From contig JAGWLJ010000090.1 in the NCBI GenBank assembly GCA_028873275.1, forward strand, positions 1 to 6,419: a stretch of DNA of 6,419 nucleotides. Reading direction: 5' to 3'. The stretch comes from Pseudomonadota bacterium. Its GTDB lineage: Bacteria > Pseudomonadota > Alphaproteobacteria > Rickettsiales > SXRF01. The stretch's first letter is position 1, and each line of letters starts with the position of its first letter. The notes under the pieces were generated by a model that made no database searches, was not told where the DNA came from, and saw nothing but the letters and a program-made list of their open reading frames with translations. Made by a program: the position numbers and the translations under genes. Shown in pieces: positions 1 to 6,038 of the stretch.

Positions 1-2036
1 TCCCATAATTCAGAGAAGAAGATGCCTTCCTCGAAGGCTTTCTCAACTTCCTCATGATTAAGCCGGTAGCTCGGCGCGTCGATCAGCCGCTTTCGGTAGA
101 CCAGCTTGACACCGCCCCAGCGGTCAAGGAGCGACCAGATATCGGGATTGGTTTTTTTTCGTTCCTCGCGGATAGCCCAGGCATGAGCGATAAATTCATC
201 GGCGATCAGGCGTTCTTCTTCATCCCATCCGGTCCGCACCACCTGCTCGCCGCGCTCGGCAACCAGCGCTTCATAGCGGGCGAGGAATTTCTCCACCTGC
301 ACAGGATAATAGGCTAGCGATTCGGTGGCTGTGTCGATGGCGGTCAGGCCGCCGCCGATCACTACCACCGGAAGTCGCAGTTGCAGATTGGCAATAGAAT
401 CTTTTTTAGCGGCGCCGGTGAGTTGCAGTGCCATCAGGAAATCCGAAGCGGTGCGCACGCCGCGCGCCAGGCCGTTCGGCATATCGACCAGCGTTGGCCT
501 GCCGGCGCCCATGCACAGCGCAATATGATCGAAGCCCAGCGCGAAGGCATTGTCATAGGTGAGGCTCGAGCCGAAACGCACGCCGCCGATCATCGAGAAC
601 TCGGCGCGCCGTTCGAGCAGCAGGCGGATGATCTTTAGGTAATTCTTATCCCAGCGCACGGTGATGCCGTATTCGGCGACGCCGCCGAAGCCGGCCAGGC
701 TGCGCTCATCGAGTAATTCATAGAGCTTAGCGATATCTTTAATAGGCTCGAATGGCACGCGCTCGCCCAGTGCCGTAACGCCGGAGATGGTTTCCGGCAG
801 CGGTTCGATCTTCAGCCCGTCGATGCCTACCACCATATGGCCGTCATTCATCAAATGATGTGCCAGCGTGTAGCCGGCCGGCCCCAGCCCGGCCACCAGC
901 ACCTTGTAGCCACTCTCCGCTCTCGGCAGCGGGCGATGCAGGTTCAGCGGGTTCCAGCGCGTGAGCAGGCTGTAAATCTCGAAGCCGTAAGGCAGATGAA
1001 GCACGTCCTTCAGCGTGCGCGTTTCTGCCTGCGGGATGTTGACCGGTTCCTGTTTCTGGTAGATGCAGGATTTCATGCAATCGTTGCAGATGCGGTGCCC
1101 CGTGCCGGCGCACATCGGGTTGTCGACGGTGATCATCGCCAGCGCGCCTACCGGAATGCCTTCGCTTTTCAGCATATTCATCTCGGAGATTTTCTCCTCG
1201 AGCGGACAGCCGGCAAGCGTAATATCAAGCACGTTCTTTTTGAACGGTCCGGCTTTTTCCTTTATGCCCTTCGAACAGGAATCCCTGCCCTGGTTATGGC
1301 AGAAGATGCAGTAATGCGCGTGGTCGAGCGCCTGCGCCAGCGTGCCGCCGTCATCGGTAAGTTTGAAGCCATCGCGGGCGCGGTAATGCTCTTTCGGCAG
1401 CCGCAGTACCTGTACGCCGTCGCGCTCCTCTGTTTCGACGGGGATCAGCTGCTCATGATCCAGTTTTTTGGGTTGCTTAAACAGCAGCCCTTTACCGTGT
1501 TTCTTTTTTCCTTCTTCGCTGAACAGCGCCCAGGCGGCGTAGCGTGCTGCGATCTCCAGCAGCGATTTATGCTCTTCCTCTTTTTCAAGCCAGCCCATGA
1601 TGACCTTGGCGAAAGACAGCTCAAAGACCAGCCCCTCGGCATGCGGCAGCGGCAGCATGGCCAGCAGCATTTCGCCGTTGACGCGCCCGGCTTCTTCGGG
1701 TGACAGCGCTTTGCTGGCGCGGCGCTGCACGAACAGCCGTTTGCAGGCGTAAAGCGGCGCCAGCGCATGATGCTGTTCGGCGAGGAGGTGGATTTCCTTT
1801 TCGATGCCGAATAATGTTCCGACGAAATCCTCGACATGCGGCGCCAGATCAAGCAGCAGCTGCGAATGGTCTTTAACCGTCAGCGACAAAGGCTCGGCGC
1901 GCGCCGCCATGAAGCGATTGTGCAGCGCCGTATCGCCTTTCTTCAATTGCTCGACAAAAGCGGCATCGAGCCGGGCGAGCCCTTCCCGCCTGTACAGCTC
2001 TTCAAAGAGGATTCCGAACCCGAATGGCTGCGGCAT
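1..2036 (-). CDS. Large GltD-like FAD/[4Fe-4S] pyridine-nucleotide oxidoreductase (partial, C-terminus beyond window)
   Basis: The reading frame starts at ATG 2036 and stays open for 678 codons to the left edge, so the C-terminus is missing. Residues 1-235 are Leu- and charge-rich, probably helical, and match no family I recognise. Residues 236-340 resemble the N-terminal double-cluster domain of glutamate synthase small subunit/dihydropyrimidine dehydrogenase: C243, C246, C254, G276-C277-P278, then C309, C317, C320, C324, followed by PVNI and an ETR like the family's ER. An FAD Rossmann motif, GLGPAG, lies at 383-388 (acidic D406 ends strand 2), with CMGAGRPT near 508-515. A second nucleotide-binding loop, GGGLTAID, is at 561-568. 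The GltD-like segment VKLVYRKR at 643-650 has basic residues suited to NADPH. About 65 extra residues (575-640) separate that loop from this strand. The start overlaps the cysNC stop as ATGA, with GGGGA 4 bases upstream. It probably moves electrons from NAD(P)H through FAD and Fe-S clusters; the acceptor is unknown. Supplying sulfite reductase or another sulfur-assimilation step is inference from context. It is not a glutamate synthase subunit on this evidence. Confidence 0.85.
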   Translation of the reverse strand, partial: MPQPFGFGILFEELYRREGLARLDAAFVEQLKKGDTALHNRFMAARAEPLSLTVKDHSQLLLDLAPHVEDFVGTLFGIEKEIHLLAEQHHALAPLYACKRLFVQRRASKALSPEEAGRVNGEMLLAMLPLPHAEGLVFELSFAKVIMGWLEKEEEHKSLLEIAARYAAWALFSEEGKKKHGKGLLFKQPKKLDHEQLIPVETEERDGVQVLRLPKEHYRARDGFKLTDDGGTLAQALDHAHYCIFCHNQGRDSCSKGIKEKAGPFKKNVLDITLAGCPLEEKISEMNMLKSEGIPVGALAMITVDNPMCAGTGHRICNDCMKSCIYQKQEPVNIPQAETRTLKDVLHLPYGFEIYSLLTRWNPLNLHRPLPRAESGYKVLVAGLGPAGYTLAHHLMNDGHMVVGIDGLKIEPLPETISGVTALGERVPFEPIKDIAKLYELLDERSLAGFGGVAEYGITVRWDKNYLKIIRLLLERRAEFSMIGGVRFGSSLTYDNAFALGFDHIALCMGAGRPTLVDMPNGLARGVRTASDFLMALQLTGAAKKDSIANLQLRLPVVVIGGGLTAIDTATESLAYYPVQVEKFLARYEALVAERGEQVVRTGWDEEERLIADEFIAHAWAIREERKKTNPDIWSLLDRWGGVKLVYRKRLIDAPSYRLNHEEVEKAFEEGIFFSELW

Positions 2037-3967
2037 CAGATCCCCGTTCCGGCATAATCGCGCAGATGGCCTTCCGCGTCTTCCATGGCGAGGTTGCTCA
2101 CCGGCTCGACGAGGTGGTGCTCCACATAGTTGACGAGCTGCGCCACGCATTCTTCCACGCTCAGTTTCTCGGTATCAATGACAAGGTCGGGATTTTCAGG
2201 TTCTTCGTAGGGGGCGCTGATCCCGGTGAATTCGGCAATTTTTCCCTCTCGCGCCTGCTTGTAAAGCCCTTTGCTGTCTCGGGTTTCGCAGGCGGCCAGC
2301 GATGCTTTGATGTAGATGTTATGGAAATAATTGGGCGCGATGGCGCGCACCCGGCGGCGGTCTTCGCGATAGGGTGAGATCAGCGAAGTGATAACGATGG
2401 TGCCGCTTTCGGCGAACAGCGCCGCCACTTCGCCCACGCGACGGATATTTTCGCTGCGGTCCTGCGGCGAGAAGCCGAGATCGCGGTTGAGGCCTTTGCG
2501 CAGGTTGTCGCCATCGAGGGCGAAGACGTGATGACCTTTGTCGAATAGTCGTTTCTGCAACTGGCGGGCGATAGTGGACTTGCCGGAACCGGAGAGGCCG
2601 GTGAACCATAAGACTCCGCCAAGATGGCCGCTGGCCATAGCGCGCTGCTCGGGCGTCACGCCGAAATCGACGCCGGTGATATTCTTTGATTTGACAGCCG
2701 TCCGCTCGCCGGTGCGTTGGTCGGCAAATCCCTGAGTGCTGACGATACCACCGCCGGCTACATCGTAATCCTGCACGATGACGAAACGGCCGAGCCGCGC
2801 ATTCGTATTGAAGTCGTCGACGGCGACTACGCCGCGTGTGCGGAAAATCACCTCTGCCACTTGCCCGCGTTCAATTTGCTCCGCCTTTACCTGCGCCAGC
2901 GTATCGGCGTCGATGACGTGTTCGATAATTTTGACCTCGGCCCCGATTTCGCAGGTGCCGAGCCTGATCTTGCAACGCTTCTGCCGCTCCAGTGGTTTTT
3001 TTCCCAGCCAGAAGATACGGGCGCGGAACTGGTTAGTGATCATCGGCGCGTGCTGGACATGGCTGGCCACCTGACCGCGCTCGACAAAAATCTGGTCGTC
3101 AAGCGTAATGCCTACGGATTGCCCGGCGCTTACCTGCATTATCCTTTCCTTTTCCGGCCATGCCTCGATGCTGGCCACTTTGGCCTTCGCATTGGAAGGA
3201 GAAAACAACAAAGTATCTCCGACGCGCATCGCCCCGCTTTCGATGCGGCCGGCAATGATGCGGCGCTCGTCGAATTTATACACGTCCTGCACCGGGAAGC
3301 GCAGCGGCAGGTGATCTTCGGCTGTTGCCGGATGGAAATGATCGAGAGCTTCGATGACACCGTTCCCTTTATACCAAGGCATATGCGCCGAAGCGCCGAG
3401 GATACCATCCCCCTCGCGCGCCGAGATGGGAATAAAGCAGGTCGGCTCGACGCCGACGCTTTTCAAATACTCGCGATACTCGCGCTCGATGCGGCGAAAT
3501 ACCTCTTCCTTATACCCCACCCGGTCCATCTTATTGACCAGCACGGCGATCTGGCGAACGCCTAAGAGATGCAATAGGTAGCCGTGGCGCTTGCTCTGCT
3601 CGCGCACGCCCTCATGCGCATCGATCAGCAGCAGGGCGGCGTCGGCCTGCGCGGCGCCAGTAATCATGTTTTTTAAAAATTCCTTATGTCCCGGTGCATC
3701 GATGATGACGACATCGCGGTGCGGCAGACGCAGCCAGATCTGCGTCGTGTCGATAGTGATGCCCTGGTCGCGCTCGGTCTGCAGTGCATCCATCAGGAAT
3801 GACCACTCGAACGGCATGCCGCGCTTCTCGCAGCTGGCTTTGATTACTTCGAATTTGCCATCCGGGAGCGAAGGCGTGTCATGCAGCAGCCGCCCGACCA
3901 GCGTCGACTTGCCGTGATCGACATGGCCGACGATAACGAGCTTGAGGGGATGTTTTTTATCGGTCAT
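2036..3967 (-). CDS. cysNC: Bifunctional sulfate adenylyltransferase large subunit / adenylylsulfate kinase (CysN-CysC fusion)
   Basis: This 643-residue protein joins the regulatory GTPase of ATP sulfurylase to APS kinase. With CysD it makes APS from sulfate and ATP, driven by GTP hydrolysis; the kinase part makes PAPS. The GTPase occupies about residues 1-400: P-loop GHVDHGKS at 14-21, switch region ERDQGITID near 65-73, DAPGH at 90-94, NKMD at 145-148 and SAR at 182-184, then the beta-barrel domains. DAPGHKEFLKNMITGA is closer to EF-1alpha and to the alternative CysN family than to E. coli CysN, which has DTPGHEQYTRNM. A linker near 405-448 leads to the kinase: Walker A GLSGSGKS at 457-464, LDGDNLR at 484-490, DRSENIRRVGEV at 503-514, ISPYREDR at 530-537 and KGLYK at 566-570. 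All expected motifs are intact, so both activities are likely. About 28 residues follow the usual kinase end. Its start lies 2 bases after the cysD stop, and its stop overlaps the next gene by ATGA. NodQ of rhizobia has the same architecture, but the setting here is assimilatory. Confidence 0.95.
   Translation of the reverse strand: MTDKKHPLKLVIVGHVDHGKSTLVGRLLHDTPSLPDGKFEVIKASCEKRGMPFEWSFLMDALQTERDQGITIDTTQIWLRLPHRDVVIIDAPGHKEFLKNMITGAAQADAALLLIDAHEGVREQSKRHGYLLHLLGVRQIAVLVNKMDRVGYKEEVFRRIEREYREYLKSVGVEPTCFIPISAREGDGILGASAHMPWYKGNGVIEALDHFHPATAEDHLPLRFPVQDVYKFDERRIIAGRIESGAMRVGDTLLFSPSNAKAKVASIEAWPEKERIMQVSAGQSVGITLDDQIFVERGQVASHVQHAPMITNQFRARIFWLGKKPLERQKRCKIRLGTCEIGAEVKIIEHVIDADTLAQVKAEQIERGQVAEVIFRTRGVVAVDDFNTNARLGRFVIVQDYDVAGGGIVSTQGFADQRTGERTAVKSKNITGVDFGVTPEQRAMASGHLGGVLWFTGLSGSGKSTIARQLQKRLFDKGHHVFALDGDNLRKGLNRDLGFSPQDRSENIRRVGEVAALFAESGTIVITSLISPYREDRRRVRAIAPNYFHNIYIKASLAACETRDSKGLYKQAREGKIAEFTGISAPYEEPENPDLVIDTEKLSVEECVAQLVNYVEHHLVEPVSNLAMEDAEGHLRDYAGTGI
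2041..2045 (-). promoter_or_regulatory. Shine-Dalgarno-like GGGGA before the FAD oxidoreductase gene
   Basis: The sense strand reads GGGGATCTGATGA. A purine-rich GGGGA lies 4 bases before ATG 2036, inside the 3' end of cysNC. It supports reinitiation at the ATGA overlap as the start of the oxidoreductase. Confidence 0.4.
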
Positions 3968-3969
3968 TA

Positions 3970-4803
3970 TTACATGTATCCATCAGCGCGCAACCGCTCA
4001 AAGCTGCTCTCATCCTCATCCGCACCCATGGGCCTTCCCGAACGCTCGGAGACTTTCGTGGTTCCAAGCTCAGCGATAATCTCATCGACCGTCGCCGCGC
4101 TGCTTTCGATAGGCCAGGTGATGCCTTTTTCGCCCAGGGAGCGGAAGCGCATTACTTTGCCTCCGAAGTTTCGGCCGTCGAGCTGGTGATAGGATTGCGC
4201 AAAATACAGCGGCACGACAGGAATATTTTCGCGCTTAATATAGCGCCAGATATCCAATTCCGTCCAGTGCAGCAGCGGATGGATGCGCAAGGACGTGCCC
4301 GGCGGAAAGCTGGTCTTGAACTGGTCCCAGAATTCCGGCGGCTGCTCGCGCACATCCCAGCCGCCTTCGGCTCCGCGTGGCGAAAAAACGCGCTCCTTGG
4401 CGCGCGTCGCTTCTTCGTCGCGGCGAATGCCGGCGATGATGCCGGTGAATCCATGCTTCTGCACGGCTTCTTTAAGGCCCAGTGTCTTTCTTGCCGCCAC
4501 CCGCGCCGCGTGCGGCAGCGTGGCGTCGGTGGCTTCCAGCGGCGGGCAGGGGTGGCTGATCAAGGTGATGTCCCATTCCTTCGCATAGCGGTCGCGGAAG
4601 GCATAGACCTCGTCCATCTCGAGTCCGGTGTCGCAATGGATCAGCGGGAAGGGCGCGCGGCCAAAGAAGGCTTTGCGCGCCAGGTGGATCATCACGTTGC
4701 TGTCCTTGCCGAACGACCACAGCATGGCGAGCTTGGCGATAGAGCGGAACGCTTCGCGGAAAATGTAGATGCTCTGGGCTTCCAGCTGATCAAGATGCTC
4801 CAT
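3970..4803 (-). CDS. cysD: Sulfate adenylyltransferase small (catalytic) subunit CysD
   Basis: This is the ATP-pyrophosphatase-type subunit that adenylates sulfate to APS in the cytoplasm, in complex with CysN encoded directly downstream. With the start at 4803 it has 277 residues. It shows LEAQSIYIFREAF near 8-19, the PP-loop SFGKDS at 30-35 followed by NVMIHLARKAFFG, HCDTG at 56-60, the family signature GIRRDEEATRAKER at 125-138, HWTELDIWRYI near 179-189, and a C-terminal SERSGR...ESSFERLRADGYM. These match CysD throughout, and the QPPEFWDQFKT...FPPGT stretch fits the alternative CysD type that pairs with EF-1alpha-like CysN. The frame is open up to ATG 4851, but that would add 16 unlike residues overlapping cysH. 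ATG 4803 sits in a TGATG overlap with the cysH stop, has GGAG 6 bases upstream, and begins just before the conserved region; ATG 4806 is the close alternative. The family's RxLGC element reads RSLGE here (E225). Confidence 0.94.
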   Translation of the reverse strand: MEHLDQLEAQSIYIFREAFRSIAKLAMLWSFGKDSNVMIHLARKAFFGRAPFPLIHCDTGLEMDEVYAFRDRYAKEWDITLISHPCPPLEATDATLPHAARVAARKTLGLKEAVQKHGFTGIIAGIRRDEEATRAKERVFSPRGAEGGWDVREQPPEFWDQFKTSFPPGTSLRIHPLLHWTELDIWRYIKRENIPVVPLYFAQSYHQLDGRNFGGKVMRFRSLGEKGITWPIESSAATVDEIIAELGTTKVSERSGRPMGADEDESSFERLRADGYM

Positions 4804-5540
4804 CATACGCTCCAGTTCGTGACTTCCGCGGCGGGCAGGTGAATGCCGCATTCGGTCTTTTTATCTTCATCAATGCCAATCGTATGCGCCCAGCGCCCCG
4901 CCCGCTCATCCTCTCCTGCTTCTACCGGGCGGGTGCAGGGCGCGCATCCGATGGAAGCATAGCCCGCCGCCGCCAGCGGATGAATGGGAAGTTTTCGCGC
5001 CACCGCTTCCTGTTTCTGCCGTTCCCTGTTCCATAATGCTAGCGGATTGATACGGAAAATGCCTTTATCGTCCAACTCGATCGTTTCGAGCTGCCCTCGC
5101 TCCGGCGTTTGGTAACGCTTGCGGCCGGTGATCAGCGCGCAAAGCCCCAGCTGTTCCACCGCCCGGTTGAGCGGCTCAACCTTGCGCAACCAGCAGCAGC
5201 GGTTGGGCTGAGTTTTCCACAGCTGTCCGTCGGTATCGATGCGGCTGGCCATCTCCGTATCGGGCGCAAGCCATTTCACCTGCGTCAGTTCCAGATGTGC
5301 CGCCAGTTGCTGTGCATAATCCAGCGTCTGGGGGAAATGCTTTCCCGTTTCGAGGAACAGCACCGGCGTCGCCGGGTCGACTTCCGCCACCAGGGCGAGC
5401 AGCAGCGCGGCGTCGGCGCCGAAGGAGGAGATCAGGGCGATGCTGCCTTTGAATTCCTCGCGGATCATGGCATGCAGAAGCAGCGGCGCATCGAGATCGC
5501 CGTAGAACATCTGCAGGCGGGAAAGGGAAACAGCGCTCAT
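4803..5540 (-). CDS. cysH: Assimilatory (phospho)adenylylsulfate reductase, [4Fe-4S] type, CysH
   Basis: This enzyme reduces activated sulfate (APS and/or PAPS) to sulfite, using thioredoxin or glutaredoxin as electron donor. The 245-residue protein has a phosphate-binding SSFGADA at 38-44, FLETGKHFP near 62-70, a [4Fe-4S] cysteine set made of the pair C115-C116 and C199-x-x-C202, the loop TGRKRYQT at 138-145, and a C-terminal ECGIH carrying the catalytic Cys C231. The four cluster cysteines place it with APS-reducing plant/bacterial CysH rather than the cluster-free E. coli PAPS reductase. The frame is open 79 codons further upstream, but that extension lies inside the siroheme synthase gene and reads as Arg/Pro-rich shadow sequence. 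ATG 5540 gives an ATGA overlap with the preceding stop and a normal family length. ATG 5549, three codons earlier and with a GGAA just upstream, is also possible. The stop overlaps the cysD start. Coupling with sirC, cysD and cysNC supports the role. Confidence 0.94.
   Translation of the reverse strand: MSAVSLSRLQMFYGDLDAPLLLHAMIREEFKGSIALISSFGADAALLLALVAEVDPATPVLFLETGKHFPQTLDYAQQLAAHLELTQVKWLAPDTEMASRIDTDGQLWKTQPNRCCWLRKVEPLNRAVEQLGLCALITGRKRYQTPERGQLETIELDDKGIFRINPLALWNRERQKQEAVARKLPIHPLAAAGYASIGCAPCTRPVEAGEDERAGRWAHTIGIDEDKKTECGIHLPAAEVTNWSV
4810..4813 (-). promoter_or_regulatory. Shine-Dalgarno GGAG deciding the cysD start
   Basis: The sense strand reads CTGGAGCGTATGATGG. GGAG lies 3 bases before ATG 4806 and 6 bases before ATG 4803, so normal spacing favours 4803. 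The site sits inside the last codons of cysH, as expected for coupled translation. Confidence 0.6.
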
Positions 5541-6037
5541 GCCAGCCATTGTTTCCGGGCGATATGCTCGTGGCTTGCCGACGAGAGATTCCTGCCCTCG
5601 CTTTTCCACTGACGGCGCAGCTGGCCGATTTCGGTGACGCGCTTTTCCCATTCTTCGCTGAACTGCGCGGCAATCCAATCGCGGATTTTCTGCGCCAGCG
5701 TCGGCGAATGGCCGCCGGTTGATACCGAAATCACCAGATCGCCGCGACGGACATTGGCGGTGAAATAAAAATCGCACAGCTCATTCACATCCTCAACATT
5801 AAGCAGCCTGCCGGCGGTACGGCAGGCCTGGGCGACCCGCCCGGCCTCCTCTTTCGGCAACCCGGCAAGCATGACCAGCCGGTGGGCGGCGATATCTGCG
5901 GCGGCGGGAATTCCCTCGAGTACCGTGAGCGCCACTGCGCCGTATTCCTCAAGCTGTCGGCGGCGCTTCGCCAGCGCTTCACCGCGGCCTGCGAGCAGAA
6001 CGGGAATACGGGAAAGATCGAAAACGACGGGGAGCAT
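5537..6037 (-). CDS. Siroheme synthase, precorrin-2 dehydrogenase/sirohydrochlorin ferrochelatase (Met8p/SirC-like)
   Basis: The 166-residue protein matches the N-terminal part of CysG, which oxidises precorrin-2 with NAD+ and (in bifunctional members) inserts iron to give siroheme, the cofactor of sulfite reductase. It begins LPVVFDLSRIPVLLAG, like CysG/Met8p, and has a nucleotide-binding loop GRGEALAKRR at 17-26 where most members read GGGxVAxRK. LNVEDVNELCDF at 79-90 keeps the Asp (D83) equivalent to the catalytic Asp104 of Salmonella CysG, and RGDLVISVSTGGHSPTLAQKIR at 98-119 is the conserved active-site and helix region. It ends without the methyltransferase (SUMT/CobA) domain of full-length CysG, so uroporphyrinogen methylation must be encoded elsewhere. 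Whether it chelates iron as well as dehydrogenates cannot be told from sequence. ATG 6037 is one base after the stop of the preceding gene, and its own stop overlaps cysH by ATGA. Family assignment is firm; cysG would be a misleading symbol for this short form. Confidence 0.9.
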   Translation of the reverse strand: MLPVVFDLSRIPVLLAGRGEALAKRRRQLEEYGAVALTVLEGIPAAADIAAHRLVMLAGLPKEEAGRVAQACRTAGRLLNVEDVNELCDFYFTANVRRGDLVISVSTGGHSPTLAQKIRDWIAAQFSEEWEKRVTEIGQLRRQWKSEGRNLSSASHEHIARKQWLA

Positions 6038-6038
6038 G

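Noticed and set aside
152..159. Run of eight A on the sense strand (CGA AAA AAA ACC) as a possible frameshift site
   Set aside because: The reading frame stays open with GltD-like sequence on both sides, so no frameshift is needed; I see no stimulatory hairpin.
837..1703. A 288-codon open frame on the plus strand
   Set aside because: It lies wholly antisense to the oxidoreductase, has no recognisable motif, and reads as Arg/Gln/Phe-rich sequence typical of the complement of a GC-biased gene.
1445..1852. A 135-codon minus-strand frame inside the oxidoreductase gene
   Set aside because: It is a Ser/Arg/Cys-rich alternate frame of the same strand; the long frame from 2036 carries the recognisable domains.
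2717..3565. A 282-codon open frame on the plus strand
   Set aside because: It is antisense to the conserved CysN region, whose GTPase motifs are unambiguous; the plus-strand product shows no family features.
4186..4842. A 218-codon open frame on the plus strand
   Set aside because: It is antisense to cysD and follows its codon periodicity; no motif or start context supports it.
4807..4851. N-terminal extension of CysD from ATG 4851
   Set aside because: It would overlap the end of cysH, which encodes the catalytic ECGIH motif, and it does not resemble CysD N-termini.
5541..5777. N-terminal extension of CysH by 79 residues
   Set aside because: It lies inside the siroheme synthase gene in another frame and is Arg/Pro-rich; family length and the ATGA overlap favour the start at 5540.
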